This document shows, in pieces, positions 13,623 through 20,294 of a DNA stretch of 20,294 nucleotides; the first letter of the stretch is position 1, and every line of letters begins with the position of its first letter. Made by a program: the position numbers and the translations under genes. Location: the NCBI GenBank assembly GCA_002811645.1, contig PDIP01000130.1, positions 19,774 through 40,067 of the forward strand, given 5' to 3'. The notes beneath the pieces were generated by a model. That model ran no database searches and was not told where the DNA came from. It was given only the letters and a program-made list of their open reading frames with translations. The DNA is from Corallochytrium limacisporum (Eukaryota > Opisthokonta).

Positions 13623-16507
13623 GCCTAAACAAAGCAGCCAGCAGTGGCACACCTGCCCCTGCTGTCAGCAGCAATACGCCGGTCACCACCAATGGCATCA
13701 TGGACATAGAAAAACTGTTTACAAGTAGTGAAATTGCCACGTTACGGGAAGAGGAACGAAAGTTACGTAAGGATGCCGTCACCAGCCGTGAGGAGCTGCG
13801 TACCATGGTAGGCGAACAGTACCGCTATCTCATGCGCAACTGTGGTATCATTATGCAGATCCGTTCTGATGCTTTTCGGATACAGGAACAGTTGGTTTCT
13901 ATTTCAGATCGCTTTGCACATTCAACCACCACGGCCACAGGAGTGGGAACAGGAATGGCCACAACATCAACAGCAACTACGGATGACATTGCTGCCGCCA
14001 AACTACGGGAAGAGAGTGCGCTAATTGCGTACCGATGTCGGTTTGTAGGTGCGACACTTGATCTAGTGCAGACTTATCTTGACACGGAACAAATCATACG
14101 CGCGGCATCCACGTACCAAATGTCCCTGTCCATCCTGGAAAGTCTGGAACGGATGCAACAACAGCGTCCATCAGTGACGCAAGGTGCCATCCTGATGGTC
14201 AGCCCCCAGATGCTGCAATCTCTGCGTGACAGTCTTCAACTCTCCCTGCAACGGATTCTTGTGAAAGCAACGACGACCCTGAGCCGACCAGACGCCGTGC
14301 ATACACTAACCGAAGGCGCAGGTCGCGGCCGTGGCGGACTAGTTACCGAATCATCGCAGAATCGCCTCACGCGCCGGACGTTGGAGGCATGGCTGACCCT
14401 GGGATCCTTTATCAATTCGGCCGACCGCCACGGACGAGCGATAGTCAACGTCGAGTCCTTTTGTCGAGTGCTGCTGAACTGTCGCACACTGTATTTCCGA
14501 GACCTGGCCGCGGCAATCATTGGAAGAGAGGACACAGAGAGAGATCCAGGCGCACAGAAAGAACATCGTCGTCCCACCAATACCAAGGATGGTGATCTGG
14601 CCTTCCGGCAGGCGCTTTACGTCCTCCTAGACACGTACGGTCTCGTTCAGGGCTTGCTTGATTCCTTTGCTGCAAAGCAATCCCTTGGCAGCATGTGGTC
14701 TGCCATTTGGAATGACTTGGCCGCTGCTCGCGACCCTCAGAATCTATCGGAAATCTTTCCGATCTTCCCGGACGGACGGCTGCTGCATCAGCGGTTGAAG
14801 GATGTGAATTTTGGCACGTCCGCCGGTCGATCACAATCAGCACCTACGCCTGGGTCACATCCTTTTTTTGCTTTCGACCAAGTGCACGACACTGTGCTTG
14901 ACGCAGTGTCTGTGGATGAACGTAAGCGGATAACTGCGCTGGCCATGACCTTTCTTAGTCAGGCCGCCAAGCAGCACCTACGTAGACTGCTGGATTCCGT
15001 AGGTGATCTGAAACTCATGCGCCGAATCGGTTCGATGCCCCGCCCGGAGTTCATGGCCTTCCTCAACGATGCCGCGTCTGAGATTGTTTCCTCGACGTCT
15101 AGGGCGGTTGACGTCGACGACATTGCATACAAAGCTTTGTCTTCGGAGATTCTGCAACCCATGTGTCTGAGCGCCATAGAAGTGTCATGTCGTCAGCTGC
15201 TAACCACCGCAGTTGCGGACATTGATGCTGCAATTGTGTCTGTGACTTCATCGTCGCTGACGACGACAACCTCCACTGTTCTACTGGACCGTGCTTCTGT
15301 TCCTGAGGCAGCACGGGGCATGGCGCAAACCATGCAGAAATGCCTACACACTGTCGGAGAGCAAGTGGGAATCAGTCGGGGCAATAGCAGCACCAATATC
15401 AGCGGTACCGGTGAGGCAAGCGAAGGGACTGCAGACGAGGAAGAAAACATCCTTCTTGGTTCATCCCCGTCCGCATCGAATTTGACTGTGTCATCATTGG
15501 CGAGTGGTCAGTGGCAAGGCAGTGAGTCAGTAATCCGTTCCTTGGTGGAACACGTCGTGCAAAGCTGCGTAGAGATTAATCGTGCAATGCGGACTCGGAC
15601 AAAGGAAGCATCAGAACAGCAGAAGCAGCAGATGGAGGTCCAAGACAACAACAAGACCAATGGTAGCAATGGCAGCGAGGACGTAGGACTATACTTAAGC
15701 CGTGCCTCTGCGGCTATCCTCAAGCACATGACTGGCCTCCTTAAATCCATTGGCCAGGCGTTTCGTGACATGGATCACAGTCTGCTGACAGCACAGGCTA
15801 CAATGAACGAGGAAGTGAGCACAACCATTGCGCAGATCGCGGAGCCATGGTTGCATCTACAGTGTCAACTGGTAACCGAGGATCTTCAGGAAGACTACGA
15901 TGCAGTTGCACAGATCGGTGAAGTGCGCTTGGCGCGCGGTTGGACACACGCCGGCAGCAAAGGTCAGGTGCTGCCCTCGGTCGCAAGTCCACGGTTACTT
16001 TCCATCGTCCGAGAGATAGCAGGCACTGTGCGATCCAGCCTCGGTCCCGAACTCTGCACTCTAATGCGTCCGTTCCTGTCTGGACGGGTCCGGGCGTTCT
16101 TAGGATCTGTGTTGGCCGCACAGGCCATGAAGATTAGTGCTGAAAATCAATCTTTAAGTGGCAAGGATGACGCCCTTCTTCAAATCTATGCGGACCTTAT
16201 CTTCCTCGACTGTCTTCTGCTGGTGCCAAAAGACGTAGGCGGAGGTCAGGCCCAAAGTGATGGTAATGCTATGGCGACTCTGCAGAAGCTGTTGAGTCCA
16301 GTGACTCTGCGCACGGTGGATTCTGCAGTGCGTCAGAATATTTCACGTACTCTACAGTCATCGTACCTGCTCTATGTGCCCCTAGGGCCTTCAGATATGA
16401 GATCACTAGCCATGGTTACGCCCAACGCTATGCCCGCGGACAAGTCTGGGTCGGGAAGTTTGCTCATTCCGACGCCACTGCCGCGCTTCCAGAACGTTGG
16501 CATTTGA
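13619..16507 (+). CDS. COG1: Conserved oligomeric Golgi complex subunit 1
   Basis: COG1 bridges the two lobes of the COG tether, which returns Golgi enzymes by retrograde intra-Golgi vesicle traffic. The N-terminus after a short Ala/Ser/Thr leader matches the Vps51/COG1 domain: MDIEKLFTSSEIATLREEER (from residue 28), then EELRTMVGEQYRYLMRNCGIIMQIRSDA, a coiled-coil region that binds other subunits. Further COG1-like helical segments follow, including VSPQMLQSLRDSLQLSLQ (about 194-211). Low-complexity Ser/Thr/Gly or Gln/Asn linkers interrupt at about 100-122, 585-630 and 660-685. The 962-residue length is close to animal COG1 (about 980) and well above the yeast protein. The reading frame is intact and intronless over 2.9 kb. 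I chose the ATG at 13619 (A at -3); Met28 is the alternative. The family call rests mainly on the N-terminal third. Confidence 0.88.
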   Translation: MSLNKAASSGTPAPAVSSNTPVTTNGIMDIEKLFTSSEIATLREEERKLRKDAVTSREELRTMVGEQYRYLMRNCGIIMQIRSDAFRIQEQLVSISDRFAHSTTTATGVGTGMATTSTATTDDIAAAKLREESALIAYRCRFVGATLDLVQTYLDTEQIIRAASTYQMSLSILESLERMQQQRPSVTQGAILMVSPQMLQSLRDSLQLSLQRILVKATTTLSRPDAVHTLTEGAGRGRGGLVTESSQNRLTRRTLEAWLTLGSFINSADRHGRAIVNVESFCRVLLNCRTLYFRDLAAAIIGREDTERDPGAQKEHRRPTNTKDGDLAFRQALYVLLDTYGLVQGLLDSFAAKQSLGSMWSAIWNDLAAARDPQNLSEIFPIFPDGRLLHQRLKDVNFGTSAGRSQSAPTPGSHPFFAFDQVHDTVLDAVSVDERKRITALAMTFLSQAAKQHLRRLLDSVGDLKLMRRIGSMPRPEFMAFLNDAASEIVSSTSRAVDVDDIAYKALSSEILQPMCLSAIEVSCRQLLTTAVADIDAAIVSVTSSSLTTTTSTVLLDRASVPEAARGMAQTMQKCLHTVGEQVGISRGNSSTNISGTGEASEGTADEEENILLGSSPSASNLTVSSLASGQWQGSESVIRSLVEHVVQSCVEINRAMRTRTKEASEQQKQQMEVQDNNKTNGSNGSEDVGLYLSRASAAILKHMTGLLKSIGQAFRDMDHSLLTAQATMNEEVSTTIAQIAEPWLHLQCQLVTEDLQEDYDAVAQIGEVRLARGWTHAGSKGQVLPSVASPRLLSIVREIAGTVRSSLGPELCTLMRPFLSGRVRAFLGSVLAAQAMKISAENQSLSGKDDALLQIYADLIFLDCLLLVPKDVGGGQAQSDGNAMATLQKLLSPVTLRTVDSAVRQNISRTLQSSYLLYVPLGPSDMRSLAMVTPNAMPADKSGSGSLLIPTPLPRFQNVGI

Positions 16508-16665
16508 AAGAATGGATCACTGAGACAAAGCAGAAATTATAGAGATAAGAATTGTACAAGGATCAGCTCATTCTCAGACACGTGTGTTAGAGTGGTGTCA
16601 TGAACGATAATTGATTTGTGCTCTATTGATGCCCATGTGACATAGCCATGTGTACCCTACGTGTT

Positions 16666-18393
16666 TCAAGGCACGATTGGGAAAGCGACATCCCAGGCCA
16701 TTCCACAGATGTTCTTGTTGCGGACCATGCGGAAGTAGCCTTCCTCTCCCCACAAGTTGCCCCAGCTATTGCGCACAATCCAGTAGTCGCGAGAACCCTC
16801 TGGCTGGAGGTCATCAGTGCCGTACCCCACCACCAGAACAACGTGGTTCAGTTCATCCGCCTTCACACCATAGCAGAGAGGGTCATCATAGACACCCGAA
16901 GAGTAGTAGATCATGGACTGCTTAGCGGCCAAGTATGCAACCTTGAGTGGACCACCATAGGCCACGGCATTGAGCATCATCTCCTCGTTTTCCTGTTCAA
17001 TGCGCATAACGCCTGACAGGGAGGCAACAGGCTTCACGTCCTTCTTGCACATACCAGTGGCCATGAAGTAGCCGTAGTCGTCACTGTCAGTCTGGCCCCC
17101 GGTAGCATTTACATATTCCCATGCGAGTGCTTCGTCACCACCGTTGCAGCCGTTGTTGCCAAAATCCCAAGAGCAATCGATCAATTGCTGCTCACTTAGC
17201 TTGGCGATCTTACCGGTGTAGCGCGCCCAGTGAGCCTCCAGGGTTGCGGTGGCACCGAATGCCCAGCAGCCGCCACAGACACCTTGCTCCTTGATGGGAC
17301 CAATGATCCCCTCCTCACGCCAGTCAAAGTGCTTGGGAGGAGGGTTCTGGAAGGGCTTGTATGGGTGCTCCTTAAAACCCGATTTCTCACTGACGTCTTG
17401 CTTCAGTTCCTTGGCCTTGGCCTGGATCTCACTGCGAGGGATGTCACCGAAGAGCTTGTCCTGCAGTTCGTCTACGCGGTGGTCCATCCACTGGTTGGCC
17501 TTCATCACGAAGCTGGTGTTCTTGCGGTTACCGTGGTAAATGTAGTGCAGGTTATCACGGAAGACTGCCTTTCGCTCGTGATGTTCCATGTCATCACTGT
17601 ACTTGCGACCGTGCTCCTTCATGTAGTCGGCAAAGGCATCGTCAACGTGATACTCACCACGGGCGAACTTACCGTACTGCAGCAGAGGAGCCATAGCAGC
17701 TTCCTTGTGATCCTGGGCCTCGCTCTTGGGGCAGTATTCGGGTACCTCAAAGGCACCGTCTGGGGTGCCAGCAGCGTACATATCGTAATCCATGACGTAG
17801 CGATCCCAATGGGAACCAATTAGCTCAGTGTAGGCCATCATTTCGTACTTGTACGGTATCCATTCTCCGCCAATCAGCTGGGCATAGAACTGGAAGGTGG
17901 CATCATGGCCGTCACCCGGGGCCTTTTTCTTCCAGACATGGCAGATGGGATTGGACTGGTCCTTGCCAGACTCAGCTGGGGCCTCGTGCTCGGGGCAGGC
18001 AGACTCTCCCTGGTAGACAAAGCCGTCATCGGATATGTCAGGCAGCAAGCCAGTGGCGTACATCTTGGGATGGATCTCTCCCTCAATGAAGCGACATCCA
18101 GGCTTATCCATACGGTAATAAGTCTGGGTAATGACCTGGTTTGGGTAGTCGTAGATGTAGGCATTGGTGCCGTCATAGAAGGCAGTCTTGTACAAACCAC
18201 CGGGGACATCAGCGTAAGCGGTCACAGGTTCGTGGATGTCACCGGCAGGCACGCTGAAGGTACCCTTGACGGTAAAAACCTGACCCCAGTCAGGCTTCTT
18301 AGGGGCAGCATCAGAGCGCTCCAGAGTGAACGAGGCACCAGAGGCAACTGCGATGCCTGCAGCAAACACGGAAGTTGTAGTGATCTTCTGCAT
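16666..18393 (-). CDS. Secreted papain-family (C1A) cysteine protease of the 26/29-kDa protease type
   Basis: This is a 575-residue lysosomal or secreted endopeptidase precursor. Residues 1-20 form a signal peptide (MQKITTTSVFAAGIAVASGA). Residues about 35-225 match the N-terminal domain of insect 26/29-kDa proteases and Dictyostelium counting-factor-associated protein D: WGQVFTVKGTFSVP, YEMMAYTELIGSHWDRYVMDYD, then FEVPEYC. An I29 inhibitor prodomain follows (about 250-312, ERKAVFRDNLHYI). The catalytic domain starts at about 354 with oxyanion Gln370, nucleophile Cys376 (GVCGGCWAFG), GCNGG (415-419), His517 (ELNHVVLVVGYG) and Asn542 (RNSWGNLWG). All catalytic residues are intact. The ATG at 18393 has A at -3 and opens directly into the signal peptide; an ATG at 18423 has T at -3 and would add ten residues. 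Codon use favours AAG, GAG and C-ending codons, suggesting high expression. It converges with COG1 over 158 bp. Confidence 0.94.
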   Translation of the reverse strand: MQKITTTSVFAAGIAVASGASFTLERSDAAPKKPDWGQVFTVKGTFSVPAGDIHEPVTAYADVPGGLYKTAFYDGTNAYIYDYPNQVITQTYYRMDKPGCRFIEGEIHPKMYATGLLPDISDDGFVYQGESACPEHEAPAESGKDQSNPICHVWKKKAPGDGHDATFQFYAQLIGGEWIPYKYEMMAYTELIGSHWDRYVMDYDMYAAGTPDGAFEVPEYCPKSEAQDHKEAAMAPLLQYGKFARGEYHVDDAFADYMKEHGRKYSDDMEHHERKAVFRDNLHYIYHGNRKNTSFVMKANQWMDHRVDELQDKLFGDIPRSEIQAKAKELKQDVSEKSGFKEHPYKPFQNPPPKHFDWREEGIIGPIKEQGVCGGCWAFGATATLEAHWARYTGKIAKLSEQQLIDCSWDFGNNGCNGGDEALAWEYVNATGGQTDSDDYGYFMATGMCKKDVKPVASLSGVMRIEQENEEMMLNAVAYGGPLKVAYLAAKQSMIYYSSGVYDDPLCYGVKADELNHVVLVVGYGTDDLQPEGSRDYWIVRNSWGNLWGEEGYFRMVRNKNICGMAWDVAFPIVP

Positions 18394-19069
18394 TGTGGAG
18401 ACTAGAAAAGTTACAGAACTCATGAAACTATTCAGCTCAGCAAGGCTGTAACTCTGACCACCCAAATGCTAAAATACCTCCAAGATGTATGCGTCAGATA
18501 GAATCCAGATGCGAGCAACATCCGCGCCTTCTCACGGAAAAACTCCATCAAATCATCGACCTGGGCCCGTGCCGTAAGAGCCACTGACATCAGTGCTGGC
18601 TGAAAACTCAAAGCTCCCTTCCAGAGTCCCCGCCCCCTTTCACATTCATTGAGCGGGAACCCATACCGGAAGTATCGAATGGCGAGTACACAACTGTACT
18701 CGTGACTGTATAGAGGATTGGTAGGAGAAAACACCATCCCCGCCATCGTCTACTGTGTTGGGTCCGATATCATCTGGCCCAAGAGTGTCGCACAACATAA
18801 ATACAAAACACAGGAACCTTTCAGCTGGGAGTGCGCAATTGAGTTTGTGTGTGTAGTAGAGATTGAACACACGCGATGTGAGTCTCTAGGTTTCGTAGAG
18901 CCCTCCTACGTGAATTTGACACACGCTTGTGGATAATGTTAACTTTTTGGGGGAGGGTACTTTGGAGCACACGCACCAACAGCGTAGATGTGCGAATCGC
19001 GGTCTTGGGAACAAATATGTCTGCGGGGCTATGGATGATTCAATTGCGCCTCAGATATCTTCAGAAACG

Positions 19070-19108
19070 CACTCACCCACACACTCATATACATACACAC
19101 ACACACAC
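19070..19108 (+). repeat. CA-type microsatellite
   Basis: Imperfect CA dinucleotides (CACTCACCCACACACTCA and similar) lead into a pure ACAC run of about fourteen bases. It is a simple-sequence repeat with no sign of coding or telomeric function. Confidence 0.7.
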
Positions 19109-19545
19109 CTGCCATCGCTTGCCATCTGTGGTAGACGGAGATGCAAGATGAATGGACGCGTGGTGTGGAGTCCTGATCTGTCTGATGCCCGGAGCGAGTG
19201 TGTGTCCTCAGTGCGACCGCACGGGGTGAGCGAAGCAATGAGCAGAAGCGCAAGAAAGACAAGGATAAGATAAACATTCTGTTGTGGGCGCTCCGAAATT
19301 CCCTCGCGTGCCCCTTTCCCGCGCCTTTCAACGAGAATATGAACCTAGCAGTGCCTTCGTGAAACTGCCTCTTCCTAATGGCTTCCCACACTTCGTGTGT
19401 TTATCCTCCCCTGCGGTGGCTAAGAGAATGAATCGCCGTTTAGTCCCCGTTTGTCGCAGAGTGCGTCCGGAAGTTTAAAAACAGAAATGTGTGACCCGCC
19501 CTACCAACACAATCTCTGGTACATGGTACCAACCCATTTGTCTAA

Positions 19546-19609
19546 TAGCGAAGACCCCACCTCCCTTGGGGTGGAGGTGATTGCGTTGGTGGGGTCCCAG
19601 TTCGAACCC
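19546..19609 (+). other. tRNA-like A-box/B-box pair without a tRNA fold (weak)
   Basis: AGTTCGAACCC at 19599-19609 matches a Pol III B box, and TAGCGAAGACCC at 19546 loosely resembles an A box at plausible spacing. Acceptor and T stems do not pair in tRNA register. The interval also contains competing GC hairpins: CACCTCC with GGAGGTG, and ACCCCACC with GGTGGGGT. It may be a decayed tRNA-derived element, or coincidence. Confidence 0.15.
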
Positions 19610-19696
19610 CATCTTCTCCCCAAGGGGGGGGGGATCTGGTTTTGTTGGCTATATAGCCAGTATGTCACCTCCTTCTTGGTGGTGTGTTGGACGTAG

Positions 19697-19978
19697 ACAC
19701 GGCCCCAACCCAGTCTAAGCACAATATCGCAATCTCAGTACAAAGTCCAGCACAATGACCAGCACCTTCCCTTGTGGAACAAAAGACCATGGGAAGAAAA
19801 AGAGACTCCCCGCTTCGACCGTTTTCAACCACCAGTCATCAGGGATGCACCTTCTGGTGCTGCAGTGCCGCCTGCCATGCCACACCGGGGGCTAATGAGA
19901 CGAAATGAAACTATGGGCAGACCCCTCCCCGGGGGGTTGAACTGTGGGAAAAACTTACCAACCCTGTGTTTGCTATGA
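19697..19978 (+). CDS. Coding-like open frame at the right edge, possible exon, no clear start
   Basis: The frame is open from 19697 (after a TAG at 19694) to a TGA at 19976-19978. The translation is hydrophilic and protein-like, for example RPWEEKETPRFDRFQPPVIR followed by a Pro/Ala/Arg/Met-rich part. No known domain is recognised. The first ATG lies deep in the frame, so an upstream exon or leaky start is needed if it is real. The stop overlaps the ATG of the next frame (19975) as ATGA. The two may be one gene broken by an intron or an indel; a C4-G6 run at about 19927-19936 is a likely place for sequencing error. Confidence 0.25.
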   Translation, partial: TRPQPSLSTISQSQYKVQHNDQHLPLWNKRPWEEKETPRFDRFQPPVIRDAPSGAAVPPAMPHRGLMRRNETMGRPLPGGLNCGKNLPTLCLL

Positions 19979-20235
19979 CCTGTGTTTTATCCTATTTGTT
20001 CCCTGGAGAGAAAACTGGAGTGAAAAAAAGCCAGACAAGAAATCAGTCACGAGTTGAATATGGATCTGGCGGTATGGAACGGACAGCGGCCGTCCATGAG
20101 CGGCAGAGTACCACTTTGGTCGAACTAAGAAATCCTTTTGAAACGATTCCCAGACGAATGTCATTTGCGGCAGGATCTTTGTTCACAAGTACCACCCTCT
20201 GTCTGGGAATATTGTATCAAATCTATTCTTTTTGA
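19975..20235 (+). CDS. Small protein with C-terminal membrane span (86 codons), unrecognised
   Basis: This ATG-initiated frame encodes a basic soluble part (for example VKKSQTRNQSRVEYG, then HERQSTTLVELRNPFETIPRR) followed by about 22 hydrophobic residues ending LCLGILYQIYSF. That is a tail-anchored or small inner-membrane-protein layout. I cannot assign a family. It may be the C-terminal exon of a longer gene whose preceding part is the frame at 19697-19978. Real coding is plausible from composition but unproven. Confidence 0.3.
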   Translation: MTCVLSYLFPGEKTGVKKSQTRNQSRVEYGSGGMERTAAVHERQSTTLVELRNPFETIPRRMSFAAGSLFTSTTLCLGILYQIYSF

Positions 20236-20294
20236 TTTAGCTCTGCCGTCGCTTGGGAGAGCGGGAAAATTTTGACAGATTCGAACTCAGCACC

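Larger units (their letters stand above)
18394..19690. other. Unexplained upstream region of the protease, no supported gene
   Basis: The left end should contain the protease promoter and leader. A minus-strand frame of 104 codons with an ATG at 18746 ends at 18432, just upstream of the protease; it has no recognisable domain and is likely leader sequence or chance. No other convincing frame is seen. A CA microsatellite lies at about 19070-19108. A 12-bp palindrome containing TATATA lies at 19647-19658 and could be a promoter element for frames to its right. Confidence 0.35.

Noticed and set aside
18432-18746. 104-codon minus-strand frame as an upstream exon or gene before the protease
   Set aside because: It has no recognisable domain and no donor joining it to the protease frame. 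The protease already has a complete signal peptide from its own ATG.
19546-19640. A tRNA gene on the plus strand
   Set aside because: The B box is good, but T-stem and acceptor pairs fail in register and no anticodon arm is visible. Kept only as a weak tRNA-like element.
1-20294. A mobile element, CRISPR array or defence island
   Set aside because: I found no transposase, reverse transcriptase, integrase, terminal inverted repeats or regular direct repeats. The gene content is eukaryotic housekeeping.

Overview
This is a nuclear window from an intron-poor eukaryote, probably a free-living protist. There are no bacterial operons or Shine-Dalgarno spacing. The genes are single uninterrupted frames with a purine at -3 of the ATG. 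The products are eukaryote-specific: the GTPase DRG2, Golgi tethering subunit COG1, a WIP/verprolin actin regulator and a lysosomal-type cathepsin with the 26/29-kDa protease architecture. The verprolin points towards Opisthokonta, Amoebozoa or a relative. A corallochytrean, ichthyosporean or apusomonad-like organism would fit, but that is a guess.

Layout: (1) 1-1140, no supported gene. (2) 1141-2979 (+), a monocarboxylate-transporter-like MFS carrier. (3) 3475-4581 (+), DRG2, with a small open frame just upstream. (4) 4787-7024 (-), a 745-residue unrecognised protein with twelve CxxC knuckles. (5) 7690-9330 (+), a GH27 alpha-galactosidase-type glycosidase with the domain order usual in bacteria; it shares a 665-bp divergent spacer with gene 4. 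(6) 9604-10611 (-), a compact WIP/verprolin. (7) 10612-12665, a 2-kb gene-poor stretch with pyrimidine- and G-rich blocks; its right end probably holds the HSP10 promoter. (8) 12666-12989 (+), mitochondrial HSP10. (9) 13619-16507 (+), COG1, preceded by a tiny overlapping uORF. (10) 16666-18393 (-), a secreted papain-family protease. (11) 18394-20294, mostly unexplained, with a CA microsatellite and two coding-like open frames at the right edge that may belong to one interrupted gene.

The genes do not form one pathway. COG1 (Golgi traffic), the signal-peptide protease and perhaps the glycosidase relate loosely to the secretory/lysosomal system; the others are housekeeping. The most unusual items are the tandem CxxC zinc protein and the bacterial-type GH27. 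HSP10 and the protease show strong codon bias, suggesting high expression. Both also have a splice-acceptor-like sequence directly before the ATG, so short 5' UTR introns may exist in this otherwise intronless window. All calls come from reading the sequence; no database search was run.
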